Source: an uncultured Porphyromonadaceae bacterium (GTDB taxonomy: Bacteria > Bacteroidota > Bacteroidia > Bacteroidales > Muribaculaceae). From it: a stretch of DNA of 64,000 bases. The translations under genes were made by a program, and so were the position numbers. Shown piece after piece: positions 53,191 to 61,973 of the stretch. The DNA is taken from positions 62,001 to 126,000 of the forward strand of contig URAU01000005.1 of assembly GCA_900545955.1 (NCBI GenBank). The letters are read 5' to 3'. The notes below the pieces were generated by a model. That model was not told where the DNA came from, made no database searches, and saw nothing but the letters and a program-made list of their open reading frames with translations. The stretch's first letter is position 1. Each line of letters starts with the position of its first letter.

Positions 53191-54320
53191 CCTTCCAACA
53201 GAACGGCATCTACTATAACATCACTTCTGCCGACAACAAAACCGTCACTGTAACCTATAGTAACTATGATACAACGACCGATGCAAACGGGAATATAGTA
53301 GTTGGGCAATATAATACCAACGGAGGATATTCCGGCGATGTAACCATCCCTTCAACTGTAACATACAATGGCATAACATATACTGTTACTGCAATTGGTG
53401 CCAATGCATTTTCCGATTGCAATAATCTGAATACCGTTAAGATACCGCAATCAGTGGTTGCTATTGGTCAACAAGCCTTTATGAAGAGCTCTTTGAAAGA
53501 AGTCTCTATCCCCGAATCCGTCACGGTCATAAATAACGGTACATTTCAGTACTGTAAATCATTAGAGTCGATCACTTTGCCTGAAACTCTGACCTCAATT
53601 AAGGATCATGGAATTAGAGAGTGTACGTCCTTGCAATCAATCAATCTGCCGGAAAATATCACATTTATAGGATACGCTGCCTTCTATGGCTGTACTAATT
53701 TAGCCAGCGGAATTACAATTCCTGCCGGGATTAAAACTATTTCAGAGTTTGCATTTGGGTCTTGTTCCAAAATACCATGGGTAGAGTTTCATAACAACCT
53801 GATTTCAATTGGGGGGTACGCATTTCAAAGTTGTGACGCACTCACGGAAATAAAGATTCCTGACAGCGTGGAATCAATCGGGAAAGATGCTTTTCGTAGC
53901 TGTAGTAAACTTCAAAAAGTACAGGTAGGCACCGGTATTAAAAGTATCGGGGCAGGTGCGTTCCAGTATTGCGGTAATTTGGAATTAATAACAGTCAATG
54001 CCATCGAGCCGCCGACAGCTGTTGAAATACCCGAAGGCGAGACATATGGTGGCACTTTTATGACGTGGCAATACGAAAACACCGACCTGCGGGTGCCTGC
54101 TGAGAGCATCGAGAAGTACCGGACGGCGCCGGTTTGGGAGAATTTCTTCAAGGACCGCAATCCGCTGACCGCCATCGAGGGCGTGGAAGCTGCTGAAGGC
54201 GCTGAGAGCGAGGTAGTGGCGCGCTACGACCTGAGCGGGCGCCCCGTGGCCGACGACTACCGCGGCATGACTATCGTGCGCCGCGCCGACGGCTCGACCG
54301 CCAAAGAGATACTCCGCTGA
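53112..54320 (+). CDS. BspA-like leucine-rich-repeat secreted protein (LRR2)
   Basis: A 402-residue exported protein. The signal peptide MKLNLLAARILCALLAAFTS is followed by a short beta region (FQQNGIYYNITSADNKTVTV) and about nine 23-residue LRR_5 units, for example IGANAFSDCNNLNTVKIPQS and IGKDAFRSCSKLQKVQVGTG. The C-terminal part from about residue 320 (RVPAESIEKYRTAPVWENFF, ARYDLSGRPVADDYRGMTIV) is almost identical to LRR3 and related to LRR1. The central repeats are AT-rich while the ends are GC-rich. Adhesion or surface display is the usual idea for this family; the ligand is unknown. Confidence 0.9.
   Translation: MKLNLLAARILCALLAAFTSLSASAYAFQQNGIYYNITSADNKTVTVTYSNYDTTTDANGNIVVGQYNTNGGYSGDVTIPSTVTYNGITYTVTAIGANAFSDCNNLNTVKIPQSVVAIGQQAFMKSSLKEVSIPESVTVINNGTFQYCKSLESITLPETLTSIKDHGIRECTSLQSINLPENITFIGYAAFYGCTNLASGITIPAGIKTISEFAFGSCSKIPWVEFHNNLISIGGYAFQSCDALTEIKIPDSVESIGKDAFRSCSKLQKVQVGTGIKSIGAGAFQYCGNLELITVNAIEPPTAVEIPEGETYGGTFMTWQYENTDLRVPAESIEKYRTAPVWENFFKDRNPLTAIEGVEAAEGAESEVVARYDLSGRPVADDYRGMTIVRRADGSTAKEILR
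54072..54320 (+). repeat. 3' direct repeat shared by LRR2 and LRR3, first copy
   Basis: These 249 bases match 55927-56175 at all but two positions by eye. Weaker similarity continues about 100 bases past the stop codon. Confidence 0.92.
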
Positions 54321-54468
54321 ATCAGCGGAAACTACCGATAAAACATACCGCTGCGCCCGCGGCAGCACTACCCCCCAATAAATTAGGTGATAATTAGATT
54401 GGACCGCCGAAAGGATCCCGGCCGCCTTTCCATGGGTTCACACCCTCCGCTCAATTTGCCATCCACAA

Positions 54469-54499
54469 TAGGAGGTGCGAATCTTTTCGCACCTCACGC
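54469..54499 (+). repeat. Family A palindromic repeat, copy A6
   Basis: Stem GAGGTGCGAA / TTCGCACCTC with loop TCTT, forward orientation; inverted pair with A7 about 70 bases away. Confidence 0.85.
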
Positions 54500-54569
54500 A
54501 TTCGCGAAGCGCCAAAGGTTCAATACCCCATGGCTTCTGCCCCTCTGCGGCGCCTGCAGGGCGCCGAGC

Positions 54570-54599
54570 GCGTAAGGTGCGAAAAGATTCGCACCTCCT
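54570..54599 (-). repeat. Family A palindromic repeat, copy A7
   Basis: Stem AGGTGCGAA / TTCGCACCT with loop AAGA, reverse orientation. With A6 it brackets a GC-rich segment that includes GGCGCC palindromes. Confidence 0.85.
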
Positions 54600-54683
54600 G
54601 CTCCCGCATTCTGGCTGCAAGGGCGTAGCGGATTTGGCAAAAATAGGCTGTGGTTAACACTATTTAGTTTTAATTAATATAAA

Positions 54684-54716
54684 TTTGGGGGGTAATAGTT
54701 GAAGTTTGTAACTTTG
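54684..54716 (+). promoter_or_regulatory. Promoter of LRR3
   Basis: TTTG, 21 bases, TAACTTTG. The spacer (G tract, TAATAGTTGAAGTTTG) and following CGACGC match the LRR1 promoter on the other strand 30 kb away. Confidence 0.7.
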
Positions 54717-54795
54717 CGACGCAATTCGATAACGGATTGTAAAACTACATTTTAACACTTCCGACATCACTCATTACACACCACCACAAAGGGTT

Positions 54796-54901
54796 AAAAC
54801 ACATCTAAAATTCTTCATGCTTATGAAATTAAATCTACTTGCCGCACGCATCCTATGCGCGCTCATCGCCGCATTCATCTCCCTCTCCGCCTCAGCCTAC
54901 G
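54796..54901 (+). repeat. 5' direct repeat shared by LRR2 and LRR3, second copy
   Basis: Same leader and signal-peptide region as 53085-53190 with only scattered substitutions. Confidence 0.8.
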
Positions 54902-56175
54902 ACACGTATGAAATCAATGGTATTACTTATGCGATAGATGATAATTCTGATGAGACATTTGTAACAAGTAATACTAATTATTCAGGAAATATAAATGTTC
55001 CGGAATTTATTAATTTTAATAATAAAATATACTCAGTAACGGGTATCGGTGCAAGTGCTTTTTCAAACTGTGAGAACTTAACAGCAGTAAAATTGCCTAA
55101 GACGATTAAAAGTATTGGAGTCTATGCGTTTAAGGGGTGTAGCAAACTCGCAGAAATAAGTATCCCGGAAGGAGTAACTATCCTAAATTCAGCAACCTTT
55201 GAGGAATGTACATCATTAACATCCGTTACGCTTCCAAATTCATTGACTACGATAGGCCGATTTGTATTTAATAAATGCTCAAGTCTGACTAACGTAAACA
55301 TACCGGATGGAGTTACATCTATAGAAATGGCAGCTTTTCAGCGATGTACATCTATCAAATCTCTCAAATTACCTGAGAGTGTTATATCTATAGGGGCTCA
55401 GGCTTTTCTAGGCTGCTCAAGTCTTATGGAGATAAATATACCAAATAATATTACAGAAATACAGCGCTACACGTTTGATAGCTGCTCATCATTAACGTCA
55501 ATTGCCATTCCAGAAAGCGTTACATCAATAGGATATGGCGCATTTGGTTGGTGTTCAAATCTTTCAACGGTTAATATTCCAGAAAAAGTTACTGTAATAG
55601 AAGAAGTGGTATTTAATCAGTGTAGATCCCTCAAGTCTATTATTATCCCCCAAAATGTTACTATAATACGTAATCAGGCATTTGGGTTTTGCGGCTTTGA
55701 AAAAGTAATTGTCCCTGACAAAACCGAAACTATAGAAGGTTCAGCATTTTATACCTGCTTTAATCTAAAGAATATTGAGATTGGTAAAGGCATTAAATCA
55801 ATCGGAGAGAAAGCATTTTCCAATTGCCATAAATTAGATTTAATTACAGTCAATGCCATCGAGCCTCCTACAGCTGTAGAAATTCCTGCCGGTCAAACAT
55901 ATGGAGGTACCTTCGATACCTGGCATTACGAAAACACCGACCTGCGGGTGCCTGCTGAGAGCATCGAGAAGTACCGGACGGCGCCGGTTTGGGAGAATTT
56001 CTTCAAGGACCGCAATCCGCTGACCGCCATCGAGGGCGTGGAAGCTGCTGAAGGCGCTGAGAGCGAGGTAGTGGCGCGCTACGACCTGAGCGGGCGCCCC
56101 GTGGCCGACGACTATCGCGGCATGACTATCGTGTGCCGCGCCGACGGCTCGACCGCCAAAGAGATACTCCGCTGA
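54823..56175 (+). CDS. BspA-like leucine-rich-repeat secreted protein (LRR3)
   Basis: A 450-residue paralogue of LRR2 with about twelve LRR_5 units (IGASAFSNCENLTAVKLPKT, IGAQAFLGCSSLMEINIPNN). The start at MKLNLLAARILCALIAAFIS is chosen to match LRR2; an ATG six bases upstream is in frame. The middle is strikingly AT-rich (12 G+C of 60 at 54961-55020, 20 of 60 at 55441-55500), whereas the C-terminal code is GC-rich (42 of 60 at 56041-56100). The C-terminus matches LRR2 almost exactly. This looks like an imported or hypervariable centre framed by conserved ends. The protein is probably surface-exposed or secreted; partner unknown. Confidence 0.9.
   Translation: MKLNLLAARILCALIAAFISLSASAYDTYEINGITYAIDDNSDETFVTSNTNYSGNINVPEFINFNNKIYSVTGIGASAFSNCENLTAVKLPKTIKSIGVYAFKGCSKLAEISIPEGVTILNSATFEECTSLTSVTLPNSLTTIGRFVFNKCSSLTNVNIPDGVTSIEMAAFQRCTSIKSLKLPESVISIGAQAFLGCSSLMEINIPNNITEIQRYTFDSCSSLTSIAIPESVTSIGYGAFGWCSNLSTVNIPEKVTVIEEVVFNQCRSLKSIIIPQNVTIIRNQAFGFCGFEKVIVPDKTETIEGSAFYTCFNLKNIEIGKGIKSIGEKAFSNCHKLDLITVNAIEPPTAVEIPAGQTYGGTFDTWHYENTDLRVPAESIEKYRTAPVWENFFKDRNPLTAIEGVEAAEGAESEVVARYDLSGRPVADDYRGMTIVCRADGSTAKEILR
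55927..56175 (+). repeat. 3' direct repeat shared by LRR2 and LRR3, second copy
   Basis: Two mismatches in 249 bases relative to 54072-54320 (near codons for Tyr-Arg and Arg/Cys of the tail). This suggests recent duplication or gene conversion. Confidence 0.92.
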
Positions 56176-56286
56176 ATCAGCGGAAATTACCGATAATACA
56201 CGCTGCTGCGACAGCGGCAGCACTAACCCCAAATAAATTAGGCAATAATTAGATTGGCCCGGCGAAAAGATTCCGGGCTGCCAACG

Positions 56287-56322
56287 GGGCGGCCGGCGGA
56301 TTGCGAAATCCCCCGGCCGCCC
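56287..56322. repeat. Family G hairpin (G2), downstream of LRR3
   Basis: GGGCGGCCGG-C-GGATT pairs with AATCC-CC-CCGGCCGCCC around a short loop. It resembles G1 downstream of LRR1, so the hairpin may mark the ends of these LRR transcripts. Confidence 0.6.
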
Positions 56323-56330
56323 TTCTCATC

Positions 56331-56386
56331 CTTGAGGACCTTAAAAGACCTTAGAGACCTTAAGGTCCTTAAAGTCTTTAAGGACC
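56331..56386. repeat. Tandem CTTAAGGTC-like units (F2)
   Basis: GGACCTTAAAAGACCTTAG and further units with a change of orientation near the centre (CTTAAGGTCCTTAAAG). Related to F1. Confidence 0.65.
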
Positions 56387-56441
56387 ATGGAGGGCTTAGG
56401 GCTGACCCCCAAAAGCTGGGGGAGTTGGCAAAATTTGCAGC

Positions 56442-56474
56442 AAGGTTGTTCTGTGGGCGAGCTTCAGCTCGCTG
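56442..56474 (+). repeat. Family D repeat (D2) beside the dnaX promoter
   Basis: AAGGTTGTTCTGTGG then GCGAGCTTCAGCTCGCTG. It ends four bases before the -33 element of the dnaX promoter. The close match D1 lies in the EFR1 gene. Confidence 0.75.
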
Positions 56475-56477
56475 CGA

Positions 56478-56509
56478 TTTGGCCGTTTGCGCGGAAAGTA
56501 GTAAATTTA
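56478..56509 (+). promoter_or_regulatory. Promoter of dnaX
   Basis: TTTG, 20 bases, TAAATTTA (one mismatch to TAnnTTTG). The -7 element ends 23 bases before the dnaX ATG. Confidence 0.5.
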
Positions 56510-56532
56510 GCAATCATTTTACCCTCCCACGA

Positions 56533-58413
56533 ATGGAAGAAAACTATATAGTATCGGCGCGTAAATACAGGCCCACCACCTTCTCGAGTGTGGTCGGCCA
56601 GAAGGCCCTCACGGCCACGCTCCGCAATGCCATCGCCACCAACCGCCTGGCCCACGCCTACCTGTTCTGCGGCAGCCGCGGCGTGGGCAAGACCTCCTGT
56701 GCGCGCATTTTCGCCAAATCAATCAACTGCGAGCACCCTACCCCTCAGGGCGACCCCTGCAACGAGTGCCACTCCTGCCGCGCATTCAACGAGAACCGCT
56801 CGCTCAACATCCTCGAGCTCGACGCCGCCTCCAACAACTCCGTCAATGATATCCGCGAACTCGTCGACCAGGTGCAGATTCCGCCTACCGAAGGGCGCTA
56901 CCGCGTGTTCATCATCGACGAGGTCCATATGCTCTCGCAGGCGGCCTTCAACGCCTTCCTCAAGACGCTCGAAGAGCCCCCTTCCTACGTGGTCTTCGTG
57001 CTCGCCACCACCGAAAAGCATAAGATTATCCCCACCATCCTCTCGCGCTGCCAGATCTACGATTTCGCGCGTATCACCATCGCCGACATGATCGACCATC
57101 TGGCCTATGTGGCAGAGCAGGAGGGGATTACCGCCGAGCGTGCCGCTCTCAACGTAATCGCCCAGAAAGCCGACGGCGCCATGCGCGACGCTCTATCCAT
57201 CTTCGACCAGGTGGCGGCCTCCTCAGGCGGCAATATTACCTACCAGAGCGCCATCGACAACCTCAACGTGCTCGACGAGCGCTACTACCACCGCCTTGTC
57301 GAGGCGTTTGCCAAGGGCGACGTTCCCTCGGCCCTCCTTATTTATCGCGAAATCCGCGACCACGGTTTTGATTCCCACTTCTTCATCACCGGTCTGGCCG
57401 ACTATCTGCGCAACCTCATGGTGGCCCGCGACCCGCGCACGGCCGCGCTCCTCGACTCCACCGACGAGGTGCGCGCCTCTATGGCCGCACAGGGTGCCGC
57501 GCTCGCTCCTGAGTTCTTCTACAAGGCAATGAGCCTCTGCAATGAGGCTGACCTCGACTACCGTCAGGCCTCCAGCAAGACCTTCCTTGTCGAGCTGCTG
57601 CTCATCAGGCTGTGCCAACAAGTCTGCCCTTCCCCCGGCTCTGAAAGCGGCAACGGGGAAGGGCGCGGACTAAAACCTATCCAGCCGCTAAGCGCTCCCT
57701 CCCCGGTGCCTCCTGCCTCCCCGTCCTCTCCCACAACTCCTAAATCTCCCGCTCCCTCCCGGTCGCCTCAACAGCCTGCTCCGGCTCCCGCAAGGCCGCA
57801 GAGCCATGTCGCACCACCTCCGGCCGCACCATCTCAGCCTGCGGGAGTGGTAATGCCCCCCAATGGGCCTGAAATCGTCATGGCGAGAGCTGCGGCCCCG
57901 TCGCGCCCTGCCGGTCAGGGACGCCCGCTCATGGGGCGCGGACACATCAGTTTCGCCCGTGTGGTCTCCGGCGCCGAATCCGCCCCTGCCCAGGCCGCTG
58001 CTCCGCGCCAGCTGCGCGAGGAGCCCTTCACCCACGGCCAGGTACTTCAGCAGTGGGACGCCTACATGACTCGCGACCCGAAGGCTCATCTGCTCAACAA
58101 TACTCTCCGCATGCATAAGCCGGCTCTCCCCGAGGGCGTTTCGGCCCGCGTTTCAGGCCAGCGTGAGGCCGCCTCGTTTGTTGTCAGGGTGGTCAACAGC
58201 GCCCAGGTCGACGTTCTCAATCAGGAGAAGCCGCGTCTGCTCGAGGCCATCCGTTCGGCTATAGGCAACGACTTCTTCGATTTCAGCATCACCGTCGACG
58301 AGGCCGCCGTTCCCTCTACCGCATGGTCCGACCGCAAGGTGCTCGACCATCTGGTGGAGCGCTCCCCCTATATCGCCCGCTTCATTACCGACCTGAAATT
58401 CACGCTTTCCTGA
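56533..58413 (+). CDS. dnaX: DNA polymerase III subunits gamma and tau
   Basis: Clamp-loader ATPase, 626 residues. The start MEENYIVSARKYRPTTFSSV matches the family; the frame is open further upstream, but only over repeats. Domain I-II features are LFCGSRGVGKTSCARIF (Walker A), a zinc site C-x8-C-x2-C (CEHPTPQGDPCNECHSC), VFIIDEVHMLSQAAFNAFLK (Walker B) and ILSRCQIYDFARI with the sensor region. A long Pro/Ser/Ala linker (about residues 375-495) leads to a tau-like C-terminal domain. Frameshift signals for a short gamma form were not identified. It precedes polA by 72 bases. Confidence 0.96.
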   Translation: MEENYIVSARKYRPTTFSSVVGQKALTATLRNAIATNRLAHAYLFCGSRGVGKTSCARIFAKSINCEHPTPQGDPCNECHSCRAFNENRSLNILELDAASNNSVNDIRELVDQVQIPPTEGRYRVFIIDEVHMLSQAAFNAFLKTLEEPPSYVVFVLATTEKHKIIPTILSRCQIYDFARITIADMIDHLAYVAEQEGITAERAALNVIAQKADGAMRDALSIFDQVAASSGGNITYQSAIDNLNVLDERYYHRLVEAFAKGDVPSALLIYREIRDHGFDSHFFITGLADYLRNLMVARDPRTAALLDSTDEVRASMAAQGAALAPEFFYKAMSLCNEADLDYRQASSKTFLVELLLIRLCQQVCPSPGSESGNGEGRGLKPIQPLSAPSPVPPASPSSPTTPKSPAPSRSPQQPAPAPARPQSHVAPPPAAPSQPAGVVMPPNGPEIVMARAAAPSRPAGQGRPLMGRGHISFARVVSGAESAPAQAAAPRQLREEPFTHGQVLQQWDAYMTRDPKAHLLNNTLRMHKPALPEGVSARVSGQREAASFVVRVVNSAQVDVLNQEKPRLLEAIRSAIGNDFFDFSITVDEAAVPSTAWSDRKVLDHLVERSPYIARFITDLKFTLS

Positions 58414-58485
58414 TTTCCCGCCGGTTGCATTCAGAATTATACATCCTGCTCTCCCGCATTTTCTCTCTTCCCCCGATTCCTTCCC

Positions 58486-61284
58486 ATGAACGATAAAAAG
58501 CTCTTTCTGCTCGATGCCTATGCCTTGATATACAGGGCATACTACGCTCTGATACGCGCGCCGCGAATCACCTCCAAGGGGTTCAATACCTCGGCCATCT
58601 TCGGCTTCTGCAACACGCTCGACGAGGTGCTCCGCAAGGAGAACCCATCGCATATAGCCGTATGCTTCGATCCTCCCCACGGCGTAACCTTCCGTCACGA
58701 CCTTTTCCCCGAATACAAGGCCAAGCGCGAGGCTCAGCCGGAGGATATCACACTCTCCGTACCCTATATCAAGGAGATTGTGGAGGCCTATCGCATCCCC
58801 GTGTTCGAAGTGAGCGGTTTCGAGGCCGACGACGTAATCGGTACGCTCAGCCGCCTGGCTTCGGAGCAGGGATTCACCACCTATATGATGACGCCCGATA
58901 AGGACTACGGCCAGCTCGTCAGCGATTCAGTGCTGATGCTGCGGCCCTCGCTCCGCGGCGAGGGGGGCGAGATACGCGGCCCCAAGGAGGTATGCGCCAA
59001 ATATGGTATCGAGCGCCCCGAGCAGGTAATCGACCTCCTCGCCCTCGAAGGCGATGCCATCGACAATATCCCCGGCTGTCCCGGAGTCGGCGAGAAGACC
59101 GCCGTGAAGCTCATAAGCCAGTATGGCAGCGTGGAGAACCTGCTTGAGCATGCCGACGAGATAAGCGGCGCGCTCGGCCGGAAGATCCGCGACAACGTGC
59201 GCCAGATCCGTCTTTCCTACGACCTTGCCACAATTCGCCGCGACGTCCCGATGGATGTGGATTTCGACCTGCTGCGCCGCGAACCCGAGGATGTCGGGAA
59301 ACTCGCCGACATATATCGCCGTCTGGAATTCAAGTCGTTTCTGGCACGTCTGGGGACTTCCGCCTCCACATCTGCCGTATCCGGAAAAGGTTCTGCTTCA
59401 GCTGCTTCCGAAGTTCCTGCGCAGCCGTCGCTGTTCGACTTTATCGAAGGGGAGGAGAGCGCGGAATCGGCCGCCGGTGCGACGCCTGCATCCATCCTCT
59501 CGGCCGACACCGACTACGCCGAGGCCCTTACCCCCGCCGAAGTCGGCGAGGCCGTAGAGGCCGCCGTCGCCTCCGGACGGGTGGGCGTGGCCCTCTATGC
59601 CGTCGGTGCCGAGGCCATGTCGGCACGTCTTGAGGCCGTGGCGATCTCGGGTGCCGAGGGGCGCGCCACCATGGTGCGCGTTCCGCTCGATCCCGCGCGC
59701 CGCAAGGAGCTGATGGCCATTCTCGAACCTCTCTTTACGTCGCCCGCGGCCACTGTGGTGAGCCACGATATAAAGCGCGACATGATTCTCCTCCGCCGCG
59801 AGGGAATCGACCTGATTGCTCCATATTTCGATACATCGCTGGCCCACTACGTGCTCCAGCCGGAGATGCGCCACCGTCTGGCCGACGTAGCCATGCAGGT
59901 GCTCCACTATCAGACAGCTGATTACTCCGACGCGCCTGCTTCGCGCAAGACCGCGGTCTCTCTCCCGGACGAGCTGCTCACGGCGCGCCTCTGCGAGCAG
60001 GCCGACATCTGCCGCCGCATGATGGAGCCGCTCGAACAGCTGCTTGCTGAAAACGGTCAGCTTCAGCTGCTTCGCGATGTGGAGCTTCCCCTGGCGCGGG
60101 TGCTCGCCGAAATGGAGTGGACAGGCGTGCGAATCGACATTCCCGAGCTCCGGGAACTTTCGGCGCAGCTCACGGCCCGCGAGCAGGCCGTAGAGGAGCG
60201 TTGCTTCGAGCTTGCGGGCGAACGCTTCAATATCGGCTCGCCCATGCAGGTGGGCGAAGTGCTCTTCGGCCGCCTCAAGCTCGACCCGAAGGCAAAACGC
60301 ACTAAGACAGGGGCCTTCTCCACCACTGAGGAGGTGCTTGAGAAGCACCGCAACGACCATCCGGTTGTCGGCCTCATACTTGAGGCCCGCTCCCTGAAAA
60401 AGCTGCTCGCTACCTACGTCAACGCGCTCCCGGAGCTTGTAAATCCCGCCACGGGAAAGATTCATACCACCTATAATCAGACTGTTACGGCCACCGGCCG
60501 CCTCTCCAGCGCCAATCCAAACCTCCAGAACATCCCCATCCGCACCGACGACGGCCGCGAGGTGCGCAAGGCTTTTGTAGCCGACCCGGGATGCCTCCTG
60601 CTCAGCGCCGACTATTCGCAGATCGAGCTGCGCCTGCTGGCGGCTCTCAGTTCCGACCCGGAGCTTACGGAGTCGTTCCGCGAGGGGCTTGACATCCACC
60701 GCGCTACGGCGGCTAAAATCTTCCATGTTCCCTTCGAGGAGGTGACCGACGATCAGCGCCGCAAGGCAAAGACGGCCAATTTCGGCACGGTCTACGGCAT
60801 CTCGGCCTTCGGTCTGGCCGAGCGGCTCGGCATTCCGCGCGCCGAGGCCCGCGAGCTGATCGACGGCTATTTCCGTACCTATCCCCACATCCGGGAGTTC
60901 ATCGCCGAATCCATTGAGCGCGCGCGTAAAGAGGGCTATGTCAGCACAATACTGGGTCGCAAGCGCTTCCTCCCCGACATCAGTTCGCGCAACGCTACGG
61001 TGCGCAGCTACGCCGAGCGCAACGCCGTAAATGCTCCGCTCCAGGGTTCGGCCGCCGACATCATCAAGGTGGCCATGATTCGCATTTTCAAGCGGATGAA
61101 CGAGAGCAACATGCGTTCGCGCATGATTCTGCAGGTACACGACGAACTGGTGTTCAACGTCGTTCCCGACGAACTGCCTGCCCTTCAGGCTCTCGTGGTC
61201 GAGGAGATGGAGGGCGCCTTCAAAGGCTCTGTGCCCCTGGAAGTTGCCGCCGGTACCGGCCAGAACTGGCTCGAAGCCCACTGA
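58486..61284 (+). CDS. polA: DNA polymerase I with eroded proofreading domain
   Basis: A 932-residue repair polymerase. The 5' nuclease domain is intact (FLLDAYALIYRAYYALI, FEADDVIGTLSRLASEQGFT, NIPGCPGVGEKTAVKLI). The polymerase domain carries the A, B and C motifs: LLSADYSQIELRLLAALSSD (about residue 708), KTANFGTVYGISAFGLAERL and ILQVHDELVFNVV (about residue 883). The 3'-5' exonuclease region (about 340-550) is present as a fold, but motif I, normally FDTET, reads ALYAVG near residue 370, losing both metal-binding acids. The motif III Tyr is also absent. Proofreading is therefore probably lost. It is likely co-transcribed with dnaX and the TatD-family gene. Confidence 0.96.
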   Translation: MNDKKLFLLDAYALIYRAYYALIRAPRITSKGFNTSAIFGFCNTLDEVLRKENPSHIAVCFDPPHGVTFRHDLFPEYKAKREAQPEDITLSVPYIKEIVEAYRIPVFEVSGFEADDVIGTLSRLASEQGFTTYMMTPDKDYGQLVSDSVLMLRPSLRGEGGEIRGPKEVCAKYGIERPEQVIDLLALEGDAIDNIPGCPGVGEKTAVKLISQYGSVENLLEHADEISGALGRKIRDNVRQIRLSYDLATIRRDVPMDVDFDLLRREPEDVGKLADIYRRLEFKSFLARLGTSASTSAVSGKGSASAASEVPAQPSLFDFIEGEESAESAAGATPASILSADTDYAEALTPAEVGEAVEAAVASGRVGVALYAVGAEAMSARLEAVAISGAEGRATMVRVPLDPARRKELMAILEPLFTSPAATVVSHDIKRDMILLRREGIDLIAPYFDTSLAHYVLQPEMRHRLADVAMQVLHYQTADYSDAPASRKTAVSLPDELLTARLCEQADICRRMMEPLEQLLAENGQLQLLRDVELPLARVLAEMEWTGVRIDIPELRELSAQLTAREQAVEERCFELAGERFNIGSPMQVGEVLFGRLKLDPKAKRTKTGAFSTTEEVLEKHRNDHPVVGLILEARSLKKLLATYVNALPELVNPATGKIHTTYNQTVTATGRLSSANPNLQNIPIRTDDGREVRKAFVADPGCLLLSADYSQIELRLLAALSSDPELTESFREGLDIHRATAAKIFHVPFEEVTDDQRRKAKTANFGTVYGISAFGLAERLGIPRAEARELIDGYFRTYPHIREFIAESIERARKEGYVSTILGRKRFLPDISSRNATVRSYAERNAVNAPLQGSAADIIKVAMIRIFKRMNESNMRSRMILQVHDELVFNVVPDELPALQALVVEEMEGAFKGSVPLEVAAGTGQNWLEAH

Positions 61285-61295
61285 CCGGAAGTCCA

Positions 61296-61973
61296 TTGAT
61301 GATCACCGATTGCCACACCCATACGCCCGCACACGGTGCCATCGCCTCTGGCTCGCCGGAGCAGGTGAGGCGCTGGCTCGCCGATGGCGCGCCCGGCGCT
61401 TTCAGCGTGGGGATTCACCCATGGGCCACCGCAGCACTCTCCCCCGAAGCCCTGGCTGCGCAACTCTCGGAAGTTGAGATGCTTGCACGCTGCGAGCGCG
61501 TGGTGGCCATAGGCGAAGCTGGGTTCGACCGCCTGCGCGGAGGTTCCCCGGCAGTTCAGCGCGAGGCGTTTGTGGCTCAGGCGAAAATTGCGGAAGCGAT
61601 CGGCAAACCGCTTGTGCTCCACGTGGTTAAGGGTATTGACGACGTTCTCGCCGCGCGGCGCGGATTTCCCGCCGGAGTGCCATGGATATGGCACGGCTTC
61701 CGTGGCAACGCCCTTCAGTCCGCGCAGATAATGCGCTCTTACCCCGGTATTTACCTTTCATTCGGCGAAAAATTCAACGAGGCGTCTCCCGCTGCCGTAC
61801 TGCCCGACCGTCTTCTTGTCGAAACCGATGAATCCGCATTGCCAGTCAGTGAGATAGCATCCCGGCTCGACAACGTCCGCGGCTCCATACCGGGCTCCAC
61901 GCTCAGCCTTGCGGGCGCGAATCTGCAGCGGCTGCTTGGCGGCTGCGGCGTTTTTCCAGAGCAATCCAGATAA
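61296..61973 (+). CDS. TatD-family metal-dependent hydrolase
   Basis: A 225-residue TIM-barrel hydrolase related to TatD 3'-5' DNases. Metal ligands appear in order: ITDCHTHTP, AIGEAGFDRL, PLVLHVVKG, WIWHGFRGN and LLVETDES. It is somewhat shorter than TatD of E. coli (about 260). It begins 12 bases after polA, so the two are co-transcribed; a DNA-processing role would fit that. Its last 71 bases overlap the convergent flippase-like gene on the other strand. A second ATG three bases downstream is equally possible. Confidence 0.88.
   Translation: MMITDCHTHTPAHGAIASGSPEQVRRWLADGAPGAFSVGIHPWATAALSPEALAAQLSEVEMLARCERVVAIGEAGFDRLRGGSPAVQREAFVAQAKIAEAIGKPLVLHVVKGIDDVLAARRGFPAGVPWIWHGFRGNALQSAQIMRSYPGIYLSFGEKFNEASPAAVLPDRLLVETDESALPVSEIASRLDNVRGSIPGSTLSLAGANLQRLLGGCGVFPEQSR

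Larger units (their letters stand above)
54321..54822. other. Intergenic region between LRR2 and LRR3
   Basis: The region holds downstream sequence similar to that after LRR3 (GCGGCAGCACTA, AATTAGATTGG), the inverted repeat pair A6/A7, the LRR3 promoter and the shared leader. No gene is visible. Confidence 0.6.
56176..56532. other. Intergenic region between LRR3 and dnaX
   Basis: The region holds G2, F2, D2 and the dnaX promoter. The dnaX reading frame stays open across much of it, but without homology. Confidence 0.6.

Noticed and set aside
54570..54599. Family A hairpins as rho-independent terminators
   Set aside because: No T-run follows the stems, and copies occur in both orientations and in inverted pairs.
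56254..56532. N-terminal extension of dnaX by 93 codons
   Set aside because: It covers repeats F2, G2, D2 and the promoter; family homology starts at MEENYIVSARKYRP.
59398..61296. 632-codon open frame on the minus strand
   Set aside because: Antisense to polA; no recognisable domain or signal.
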